7,263 nt of DNA, taken from an uncultured Anaerolineae bacterium (GTDB lineage Bacteria > Chloroflexota > Anaerolineae > Anaerolineales > UBA4823). The DNA lies in assembly GCA_937129505.1 (NCBI GenBank), contig CAKZNJ010000168.1, forward strand, positions 1 through 7,263. The letters run 5' to 3'. Shown in pieces: positions 1-5,117 of this stretch; positions within the stretch are counted from its first letter, which is position 1; every line of letters starts with the position of its first letter. The translations under genes were made by a program, and so were the position numbers. The notes below the pieces were generated by a model that searched no databases, was not told the DNA's origin, and was given only the letters and a program-made list of their open reading frames with translations.

Positions 1-795
1 GGGATCATCTTGAGGTTGGATATAAGGGGGATTTTCCACGTTGTTCGAAGGCAAATAGCCTAAGACCTTCCTGGTTAACATCAAGGCTTCTTCTTCTGTG
101 GATGCCACCAAATGGCAAGTCCCCGTGATAGACATATGCACATTGGCTCCACCTAAACTCTCTGGATCGACAATTTCCCCCGTCACGGCCTTTATAACTT
201 CTGGCCCAGTGATGAACATAAAAGATTTTTTCTCGACCATGATGATCAAGTCGGTTAGGGCTGGTGAGTAAGCGGCTCCTCCAGCACAAGGACCGAGCAT
301 AACGCTGATCTGCGGGATGACTCCGGAATATTGCGCATTACGACGAAAGATTTCTGCATATCCACCCAAACTTCTCACTCCTTCTTGAATGCGCGCTCCG
401 CCTGAATCGATGAGACCAATAATTGGCACACCGTTTCTCATCGCCAAGTCCATAACCCGACATATTTTATGACTCTGCATCGCTGAAAGTGTTCCACCAT
501 AAACGGTGAAATCTTGAGCATAAACGTAGACAGTGCGACCATTAATTTGCCCATAGCCTGTGACCACACCATCCCCCAAGTACTGTTCAGAAGCTAAGCC
601 CATTTCATCGGGCAAATTGGTGATAAATGGTTCTAATTCATTGAAGGTGCCTTTATCAAGCAAGATTTCTAATCTCTCGCGAGCGGTGAGCTTGCCTTTT
701 GAATGTTGGATTGCAATTCTTTCAAGCCCGCCACCTAGTCGTGCTTTTTCCCTTAAGGCTCTTAATTCCTCAACTCTTGGATCCTCATGTTTCAT
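1..795 (-). CDS. pccB: Acyl-CoA (propionyl-/acetyl-CoA) carboxylase carboxyltransferase subunit, N-terminal half (cut by window start)
   Basis: The frame runs from ATG at 795-793 to position 1 without a stop, giving 265 codons of a family usually about 510-520 residues long. Known role of the family: it moves CO2 from carboxybiotin to propionyl-CoA or acetyl-CoA (PccB, MmdA, AccD-like) in the cytoplasm, partnered by a biotin carboxylase/BCCP subunit not seen here. Visible motifs are GKLTARERLEILLD (34-47), GDGVVTGYG (74-82), YAQDFTVYGG (92-101), LIDSGGARIQEG (128-139) and GPCAGGAAYSPALTD (168-182). The two glycine-rich stretches match the crotonase-fold oxyanion-hole regions of this family. 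The start is supported by GGAG (complement of 803-806) seven bases upstream. The sequence cannot separate propionyl-CoA carboxylase from methylmalonyl-CoA decarboxylase alpha subunit, so the symbol is tentative. The family call is very secure. Confidence 0.93.
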   Translation of the reverse strand, partial: MKHEDPRVEELRALREKARLGGGLERIAIQHSKGKLTARERLEILLDKGTFNELEPFITNLPDEMGLASEQYLGDGVVTGYGQINGRTVYVYAQDFTVYGGTLSAMQSHKICRVMDLAMRNGVPIIGLIDSGGARIQEGVRSLGGYAEIFRRNAQYSGVIPQISVMLGPCAGGAAYSPALTDLIIMVEKKSFMFITGPEVIKAVTGEIVDPESLGGANVHMSITGTCHLVASTEEEALMLTRKVLGYLPSNNVENPPYIQPQDDP

Positions 796-831
796 AGGAA
801 TACTCCATACTCTCGATCATAATTGGGATTG

Positions 832-860
832 ATCATAAGGTTTAGTGATTTATTTCACAA
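832..860 (-). promoter_or_regulatory. Candidate promoter of the carboxyltransferase gene
   Basis: On the minus strand, TTGTGA (855-860) is followed by a 17-base spacer and TATGAT (832-837). That is four of six matches to the -35 consensus and five of six to the -10. Predicted transcription would begin near 825, leaving a leader of about 30 bases that contains the GGAG ribosome-binding site. The -35 element lies inside the palindrome described separately. The assignment is by eye only. Confidence 0.4.
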
Positions 861-862
861 AA
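841..862. promoter_or_regulatory. CRP/FNR-like palindrome overlapping the candidate carboxylase promoter
   Basis: The plus strand reads AGTGA-N6-TCACA at 844-859. It extends to eight-base arms (TTTAGTGA at 841-848, TCACAAAA at 855-862) with one mismatched pair. The layout matches the TGTGA-N6-TCACA pattern bound by CRP-family regulators in well-studied bacteria. It covers the -35 element and part of the spacer of the candidate promoter, a position that would favour repression if a protein binds. No regulator gene is in the window, so the link to a specific family is inference. Confidence 0.4.
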
Positions 863-952
863 CTGATATGGAATCTAATTTTGTTAGACTATCAAAAGGT
901 ATCCGTTTTTATGACATCCTTCACATCGGATATGTCAAGAAACTTTTTCTTC

Positions 953-1945
953 TTATGTTGAGGAATCGTCTGGTTGGTTAAAGATTTCATGATAACCGCG
1001 ATCTAACTCGTCATCAGATAGATGAGCATATCTTTGGGTAACGCTGATGGATTTATGGCGGGCTAACTCCTGAGCTAATTTCAGATTGCCCCCTGATCCC
1101 CTTAAGACCGTGGTTACGAAATAATGACGCAGGGAATGAGGGGTAATCGTCTCAGCAGCGTCCTTTCCTAAAACAGATAAAACGTGATAATGTAAGATTT
1201 TTCGTCCCGTTGTTGTCGAAATTGGCTTGATTTTCTTTCCCGCTCCACGATCATGACGAGCAAAAACAGGTAGGGAGGCGATAGGTTTACCCGAAGCCCC
1301 ATCGAGGGCGGAGCGTTGAGCCAGATATTCCTTGATTGCTTGAAGAGAACGATGCGAGAAACGCACTATTGCCTGTTGGTCTCCTTTACCAATAATGAGA
1401 GCTTTTTGCTCCGACCAATCAATATCCCCGCGTCTCAAGTTACACGCTTCATGGATGCGCATGCCGCTGTCAGCAAGCGTGAGGATTAATGCTCGATCGC
1501 GCAAAATACGCAACCGTTCAATTTGATGTCCGGGCAATTGATTAGCAATATTTATTGCATATTTTATTAGTGATTCAATTTGTTTTCTGGGAAATTGTGG
1601 CAAGCGTTGTCCAGAGCGGCGCGATCGTTGACGGATAAGCAGACGTAGATTAGGCAAATTGAACTCGGCTACCTCGATTGCGGTGAGGTATTCGTAAAAC
1701 CGATAAATTGCTGTCAAATACAATTTTTCGGTAGCAGGGGAGTGATATCGAAGAGCTTCAATGCAGTACAAGATATCGGTCTCCTTTAACTCCGTTAGCG
1801 TTTTTCCTTTATTATTTTCTGCGAGCGTTTCAAGAAAAAAGGACAAGGCGTTGGAGTAACTGCGATGGGTGTTTTGACTGCGAGACCGCTGAATCATGGT
1901 CAAGAAATCTTGAACTGCCTGAAGGATAGGAAGGTTTTTTTCCAT
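953..1945 (-). CDS. Tyrosine recombinase, XerC/XerD type
   Basis: This 330-residue protein belongs to the tyrosine recombinase (phage integrase) family, which cuts and rejoins DNA through a 3'-phosphotyrosine intermediate. The N-terminal part (about 8-110) looks like the SAM-like core-binding domain, with a typical TAIYRFYEYL segment at 78-87. The catalytic domain follows (about 115-320). All expected catalytic residues are present: Arg163 in SGMRIHEA, Lys187 in the GKGD turn, His270 and Arg273 in PHSLRH, His297 in ARHKS, and Tyr306 in TQRYAH. The motif before the tyrosine reads ELARHKS rather than the usual LGH(S/A)S. The protein is about 30 residues longer than typical XerC or XerD. AAGG (complement of 1955-1958) sits nine bases before ATG. 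It could serve chromosome dimer resolution, or be a stand-alone integrase; no element boundaries are visible. A near-consensus promoter and a perfect palindrome lie just upstream. Confidence 0.92.
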   Translation of the reverse strand: MEKNLPILQAVQDFLTMIQRSRSQNTHRSYSNALSFFLETLAENNKGKTLTELKETDILYCIEALRYHSPATEKLYLTAIYRFYEYLTAIEVAEFNLPNLRLLIRQRSRRSGQRLPQFPRKQIESLIKYAINIANQLPGHQIERLRILRDRALILTLADSGMRIHEACNLRRGDIDWSEQKALIIGKGDQQAIVRFSHRSLQAIKEYLAQRSALDGASGKPIASLPVFARHDRGAGKKIKPISTTTGRKILHYHVLSVLGKDAAETITPHSLRHYFVTTVLRGSGGNLKLAQELARHKSISVTQRYAHLSDDELDRGYHEIFNQPDDSST

Positions 1946-1982
1946 TCTTTTCTACCTTAAAGGCAACAAGTATCACCTTAAT

Positions 1983-2018
1983 TTATGATTATGATAATGA
2001 TAGTTATCATAATCATAA
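1983..2018. repeat. Perfect 15-bp inverted repeat with 6-bp centre, upstream of the recombinase gene
   Basis: The left arm TTATGATTATGATAA (1983-1997) and the right arm TTATCATAATCATAA (2004-2018) are exact reverse complements, separated by TGATAG (1998-2003). The arms are AT-rich and no T-run follows on either strand, so this is not a standard intrinsic terminator. The right arm contains the -10 element of the recombinase promoter, and the centre falls at the predicted transcription start. Two readings are possible: an operator (GATTAT, GATAAT and GATAGT in tandem resemble Fur-box hexamers), or a recombinase core site, because ATAA-N6-TTAT is the inner layout of dif-like Xer sites. The repeat itself is certain; its role is not. 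Confidence 0.9.
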
Positions 2019-2034
2019 GCGAACTTTTTGTCAA
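2006..2034 (-). promoter_or_regulatory. Near-consensus sigma-70-type promoter of the recombinase gene
   Basis: On the minus strand, TTGACA (2029-2034) is a perfect -35 element. It is followed by exactly 17 bases and TATGAT (2006-2011), five of six matches to the -10 consensus. The expected start is near 1999, giving a leader of about 54 bases before the ATG at 1945. The -10 lies within the right arm of the 1983-2018 palindrome, so a protein bound there should block initiation. A promoter this strong for a recombinase suggests the gene is normally held down. Confidence 0.7.
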
Positions 2035-2076
2035 TAGCACTTCAACATCTTCCCCTTCCCCGATTTCTATACAAAA

Positions 2077-2493
2077 TCAACCGAACCTGGACTGAAACTG
2101 GGAATAAAAACCGCTGTAGTCGATATTCCTTTTGGGTTTTATGATCCCTTCTAAAATTGCCTTTCTCTTACGCAGCAGACCAGTTACCTCCCCTATCAAT
2201 TTTTGATCTTGGCGCCGGATACCTTCTATCAGTTTCGTCTTTGCCTCCCCCACCCAATTCCACTCAGAACGAAACTGGTCTGCCTTGACCCAATAATCCC
2301 TTCTTTCCCAAGCGACGCATGTTTCGAGTACACTGTTTTCGATATCTTGAAGAGTGATTGCAATAAAAGATGCTATATCTAATAAATTTGCATCATTATC
2401 TATATATTCGATTGCGCGAAGCGCACTGCCTATCAGTCTCAAAGCTTTTTCTCGTTCACGAGCACCACTTTGTGTTTTAATGATTCTGCTCAT
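2077..2493 (-). CDS. Conserved-looking hypothetical protein, 138 residues
   Basis: I do not recognise a named family. The protein is soluble-looking, with no signal peptide or membrane segment, and seems mostly helical. There is a basic N-terminus (SRIIKTQSGAREREKALRL, 2-20), a hydrophobic helix around 37-60, and a distinctive aromatic and charged motif, AWERRDYWVKADQFRSEW (61-78). A basic stretch follows (LLRKRKAILEGIIKPKR, 106-122), then an aromatic C-terminal tail. From memory, short proteins beginning MSRI(I/V)K with a W-x5-YWVKAD-type motif occur in Chloroflexota, but this needs a search. The length, the integrated motif and the fit between its neighbours support a real gene. The ribosome-binding site before the ATG at 2493 is weak. 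It lies on the same strand as the recombinase, 131 bases upstream, with a separate promoter between them, so co-regulation is not evident. Confidence 0.75.
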   Translation of the reverse strand: MSRIIKTQSGAREREKALRLIGSALRAIEYIDNDANLLDIASFIAITLQDIENSVLETCVAWERRDYWVKADQFRSEWNWVGEAKTKLIEGIRRQDQKLIGEVTGLLRKRKAILEGIIKPKRNIDYSGFYSQFQSRFG

Positions 2494-2526
2494 TGTTATT
2501 GCCGTTCGTTCATAAGTTGACTTTTA

Positions 2527-2555
2527 TTGACGGAATTCCAAGCGTTGCTTATAAT
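2527..2555 (+). promoter_or_regulatory. Promoter of the tRNA-Leu gene
   Basis: TTGACG (2527-2532), a 17-base spacer and a perfect TATAAT (2550-2555) form a strong promoter. Transcription would start near 2562, leaving an 18-base 5' leader for RNase P to remove before the mature tRNA end at 2580. A second TTGACT at 2517-2522 sits ten bases earlier, but its spacing to the -10 is too long. Confidence 0.75.
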
Positions 2556-2579
2556 AGTGATGTAGCTGAAATCTGAAAT

Positions 2580-2661
2580 GGGGAAGTGCTGGAATTGGCA
2601 GACAGGCATGACTTAGGATCATGTGCCGCAAGGCGTGCGGGTTCAAGTCCCGCCTTCCCCA
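2580..2661 (+). tRNA. tRNA-Leu (anticodon UAG)
   Basis: A complete class II cloverleaf is visible. The acceptor stem GGGGAAG (2580-2586) pairs perfectly with CTTCCCC (2654-2660). The D-arm contains AATTGG. The anticodon stem CATGA/TCATG (2607-2611, 2619-2623) encloses the loop CTTAGGA, with anticodon TAG at 2614-2616, reading CUN leucine codons. A 13-base variable region (2624-2636) forms a short GCC/GGC stem with a GCAA loop, as expected for leucine. The T-arm is GCGGG-TTCAAGT-CCCGC (2637-2653). The discriminator base is A2661, as required for leucyl-tRNA synthetase. The CCA end is not encoded, so it must be added by a nucleotidyltransferase. It is the only RNA gene in the window and has its own strong promoter. 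Confidence 0.97.
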
Positions 2662-2820
2662 TCTATATCCATATCCTACATCTTCCATCTTTGCAAACAT
2701 CAACCCAATTATAAATCGTAAACAAACAAGCAGGCTTTAAGTGCCCTGGACGTTAAAGAAAGCTCACCTCCCCATCGTAAAGAATATGAACTAAAAATTT
2801 ATATATTGTTAATCGGGGCA

Positions 2821-2829
2821 TGATATAAT
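2821..2829 (+). promoter_or_regulatory. Extended -10 promoter upstream of tig
   Basis: TGATATAAT matches the extended -10 form TG-N-TATAAT exactly. No convincing -35 is present 17 bases upstream, where the sequence is AT-rich (ATATAT at 2801-2806), which extended -10 promoters tolerate. The start would fall near 2836-2838, about 36 bases before the tig start codon. The rest of the 211-base gap from the tRNA (2662-2820) holds only a weak six-base inverted repeat (CTTTAA 2735-2740, TTAAAG 2753-2758) of no clear role. Confidence 0.55.
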
Positions 2830-2855
2830 TTTCGCCAATGTCAAAATATCCTAGC

Positions 2856-2862
2856 AGAAGGA
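2856..2862 (+). promoter_or_regulatory. Ribosome-binding site fixing the TTG start of tig
   Basis: AGAAGGA lies ten bases before TTG at 2873-2875. No in-frame ATG or GTG offers an alternative with a better site, so the unusual TTG start is the preferred one. Confidence 0.75.
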
Positions 2863-2872
2863 ATAAGACAAG

Positions 2873-4345
2873 TTGAAAGTAGAAACAACACCTTTGGAAA
2901 ACCGTATTCTAAAAGTGGTGGTTGAAGCCACGCCCGAAGAGACCGAAGCGGCTCGCCGCGCTGCCGCCGTTAAATTAGGTAAAAGAGTTCAAGTCGCAGG
3001 CTTTCGGCCGGGCAAGGCTCCCTTGCCCATCCTGATGAAACATATCGATCCTATTCGATTACAGGAAGAGACGATCGACACATTCCTCGATCGATATTAT
3101 GTTGAGATTTTAGAGCAAGAGGCAATCGAACCTTCAGATCGAGGTGAGTTGCAAGAAATTCACAACATCGATCCACTCATTCTAGAAATCCATATCCCTT
3201 TGAAACCGCTTGTGGAGTTGGGTGATTATCATTCAATTCGCATTCCTTATGAACCGCCTACAGTTAGCGATGAAGACGTGGAGAAAGCATTAGAAAATCT
3301 TCGCGAACAACATGCAATATACGAACCTATTGAACGCCGAATCCAAGAGGGGGATTTTGTCCATGTTGACATGATCGGTTATGAGATTGAAAATGGAGAA
3401 AAGACCGATCGGGTCGTTCTCCAAAAGAATGAATTTTCTATTGTAGTTCGTAGAGTGAAAGAGGGCAATGAAGAGTTTGAATTCCCCTTTGGAGGATTTG
3501 GGGAACGGTTAATAGACAAACAAAACCGTGATGATTTCAGTGTCACCTATAAATATCCGAAGGATTACTATATTTCTCAGTTTAGGGGCAAGGAAATCCA
3601 ATTTGAAGGAACGATACGCGAAACAAAAACTAAAGTTCCTCCAGATTTGAATGATGAATTTGCCCAATCCATCGGAGAGTATGCCTCACTCGAAGATCTA
3701 AAGCAACAGGTGCGATCGGCGCTTGAAGAGGATGTGTTGGATCAATATCACGAGGAATACGAAGCAAAAGTTCTTGACGAAGTAATTGCGAACTCCACTA
3801 TTGAATACTCCCCTAAACTTCTCGATAAAGAACGAGAGGCGTTTCTAGAAAGGTTTAAGAGTCGGTTGAGCGAGATGAATCTTGACATCGACCTTTATAA
3901 AAAAATTCGCCGTTTCACGGATGAAGAATTCGAACAGGAGATCACAAAAGCTGCTGAGAGTCGGCTTAAAATAAGCCTAGTCTTGATTGAGATAGCCAAA
4001 AGGGAAAATATCAGTCTCGACCTGGTTTCGGTGCGTGATAATACCCGTCAGAGTGTGCTAGAATTGCTACAAAGCAGTAATGTAAAACGGATTCCCAATA
4101 AAGTTCTGGATGACATCACGTATACCCTTTCAGTCAATACCATGTTGGATCAAGTTATGGAGAAAGCAGCGGAAAAATTGCGCAATATCGCAAGGGGCGT
4201 TGTACACGAGGAGCTTAATGACAATCAGGAAGTTGACAGCCCTGAAACAAATCTCACCAGCTCACAGGAAAACCCCGAACAAACTCAAGCCTCAGAAGAA
4301 ACAACTGGGCAAGATGATGAAACAAGGTTAAATGAAAAGTCTTGA
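2873..4345 (+). CDS. tig: Trigger factor (ribosome-associated chaperone, peptidyl-prolyl isomerase)
   Basis: This 490-residue protein is the chaperone that binds near the ribosomal exit tunnel and shields nascent chains. The N-terminal ribosome-binding domain (about 1-145) carries the signature loop GFRPGKAP at 43-50. A central FKBP-type isomerase domain spans about 158-250 (GDFVHVDMIGYEI at 160-172, then FGGFGERLID). The helical C-terminal substrate-binding domain runs from PPDLNDEFAQSIG (256-268) to about 440. Beyond that, residues 445-490 form a low-complexity tail rich in E, D, Q, N, S and T, which makes the protein longer than the usual 430 or so. Translation starts at TTG, supported by AGAAGGA ten bases upstream and by the family-typical beginning MKVETTPLENRILKV. 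The stop is 29 bases before clpP, consistent with an operon. A 12-codon reading frame just upstream ends on the tig start codon. Confidence 0.96.
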   Translation: MKVETTPLENRILKVVVEATPEETEAARRAAAVKLGKRVQVAGFRPGKAPLPILMKHIDPIRLQEETIDTFLDRYYVEILEQEAIEPSDRGELQEIHNIDPLILEIHIPLKPLVELGDYHSIRIPYEPPTVSDEDVEKALENLREQHAIYEPIERRIQEGDFVHVDMIGYEIENGEKTDRVVLQKNEFSIVVRRVKEGNEEFEFPFGGFGERLIDKQNRDDFSVTYKYPKDYYISQFRGKEIQFEGTIRETKTKVPPDLNDEFAQSIGEYASLEDLKQQVRSALEEDVLDQYHEEYEAKVLDEVIANSTIEYSPKLLDKEREAFLERFKSRLSEMNLDIDLYKKIRRFTDEEFEQEITKAAESRLKISLVLIEIAKRENISLDLVSVRDNTRQSVLELLQSSNVKRIPNKVLDDITYTLSVNTMLDQVMEKAAEKLRNIARGVVHEELNDNQEVDSPETNLTSSQENPEQTQASEETTGQDDETRLNEKS

Positions 4346-4358
4346 ATTGTAAAATGGT

Positions 4359-4365
4359 AGAAGGA
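4359..4365 (+). promoter_or_regulatory. Ribosome-binding site fixing the clpP start
   Basis: AGAAGGA lies nine bases before ATG at 4375-4377. It selects this start over an in-frame TTG at 4342, which overlaps the tig stop, and an ATG at 4354, neither of which has a site. The motif is the same AGAAGGA used by tig. Confidence 0.8.
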
Positions 4366-4374
4366 AGTCGAAAT

Positions 4375-5007
4375 ATGTCTAAAATTATCCGTCCACAATC
4401 CTTAATCCCGATGGTGATCGAGACATCGGGGCATGGCGAGCGAGCTTATGACATTTACTCACTGCTGCTAAAGAACCGGATTGTCTTTTTAGGCACTCCA
4501 ATCAACGATCAAGTATCGAATCTAATCGTTGCCCAATTGCTGTATTTGAGCAGTGAGGATCCGGAAAGCCCCATTCAGATGTATATCAACTCACCAGGTG
4601 GTCAAGTCTATGCAGGGATGGCAATATACGATACGATGCAGATGATCCCGAATCCGATTAGCACCTTGGCGGTTGGCATGACAGCGTCATTTGGCACCGT
4701 GTTATTGACGGCAGGAACGAAGGGTCAACGATATGCCCTCCCCCACGCCACCATTCACCTACACCAGCCACTGGGAGGTGCACAGGGTCAAGCCTCGGAT
4801 ATCGAGATTCAAGCGAAAGAGATTCTACGGCTCAAATCGCGCCTGAATGAAATCCTAGCTCTCCATACCGGCCAAAGTATTTCCACAATTGAAAAAGATA
4901 CCGAAAGGGACTTCTATCTCACGGCTCAACAAGCAGTTGAGTATGGACTAGTCGATCAGGTTATGGAGATCCCTGAGTCGAAACAGCTGGTTGCTCAGCC
5001 TAACTAG
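4375..5007 (+). CDS. clpP: ATP-dependent Clp protease proteolytic subunit ClpP
   Basis: This 210-residue serine peptidase (family S14) forms the double seven-membered ring that degrades proteins fed by Clp/Hsp100 ATPases. The catalytic triad is complete: Ser105 in GMTASFG, His130 in HLHQPLGG and Asp179 in EKDTERD. Ser-to-His spacing (25) and His-to-Asp spacing (49) match the E. coli enzyme. Other family blocks are MYINSPGGQVYAGMAIYDTM (69-88, substrate groove) and GQASDIEIQAKEIL (138-151). The sequence SLIPMVIE (9-16) aligns with the mature N-terminus of E. coli ClpP, so a short propeptide of eight or so residues is probable. The ATG at 4375 is chosen over an in-frame TTG at 4342 because of its ribosome-binding site and family length. 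It follows tig by 29 bases, as in many bacteria, but clpX does not follow; the partner ATPase must be encoded elsewhere. Confidence 0.97.
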   Translation: MSKIIRPQSLIPMVIETSGHGERAYDIYSLLLKNRIVFLGTPINDQVSNLIVAQLLYLSSEDPESPIQMYINSPGGQVYAGMAIYDTMQMIPNPISTLAVGMTASFGTVLLTAGTKGQRYALPHATIHLHQPLGGAQGQASDIEIQAKEILRLKSRLNEILALHTGQSISTIEKDTERDFYLTAQQAVEYGLVDQVMEIPESKQLVAQPN

Positions 5008-5047
5008 GCAAAACACCATCAAACACATTGTCCGGAATACCGTCATG

Positions 5048-5091
5048 AGGAGAGCGGTGATTGGGTCGCCATGTCGCCTGCTCTCCTTTAT
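5048..5091 (+). terminator. Hairpin after clpP, probable intrinsic terminator
   Basis: AGGAGAGC (5048-5055) pairs with GCTCTCCT (5080-5087). The stem continues as GGTGA (5056-5060) with TCGCC (5074-5078), including one G-T pair and one bulged T. The 13-base loop is 5061-5073. The stem is long and GC-rich, and a short T-rich run (TTTA) follows, weaker than a classic U-tract. The position 40 bases after the clpP stop, before a new gene, fits the end of a tig-clpP transcript. Confidence 0.6.
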
Positions 5092-5117
5092 GATAGATTA
5101 TTATCGAACAGAGTAGC

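Noticed and set aside
874..888. Small inverted repeat TCTAA-N5-TTAGA between the recombinase and carboxylase genes, considered as a terminator.
   Set aside because: The five-base AT-rich stem has no T-run on the coding strand and is too weak to terminate.
909..938. Alternative promoter for the carboxylase gene: perfect TTGACA on the minus strand at 933-938.
   Set aside because: At spacers of 17 or 18 bases the -10 candidates (GTCATA, TCATAA) are poor; only CATAAA at 19 bases is moderate. A flanking TGACAT-N14-ATGTCA repeat (912-937) is loose.
2049..2061. Possible attachment-site repeat: CCTTCCCC at 2054-2061 matches the 3' end of the tRNA-Leu gene (2653-2660), with the recombinase gene nearby.
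   Set aside because: Only eight bases of low-complexity sequence match, within a CTTCCCCTTCCCC tandem, and there is no second element boundary or cargo. Chance is the better explanation.
953..2661. A mobile element integrated at tRNA-Leu, with the recombinase as its integrase.
   Set aside because: The recombinase lies on the 5' side of the tRNA, whereas integration usually uses the 3' end. No excision or phage genes, and no direct repeats, are visible.
4110..4331. Overlapping open frames inside tig, the phosphatase gene (5656-5862, minus), rlmN (6383-6658, minus) and the carboxylase gene (560-832, plus).
   Set aside because: All lie opposite or out of frame with strongly recognised genes, and the predicted peptides show no domain signature.
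4342..4374. Upstream TTG start for clpP overlapping the tig stop, adding 11 residues.
   Set aside because: The ATG at 4375 has AGAAGGA at ideal spacing and gives the usual ClpP N-terminus.
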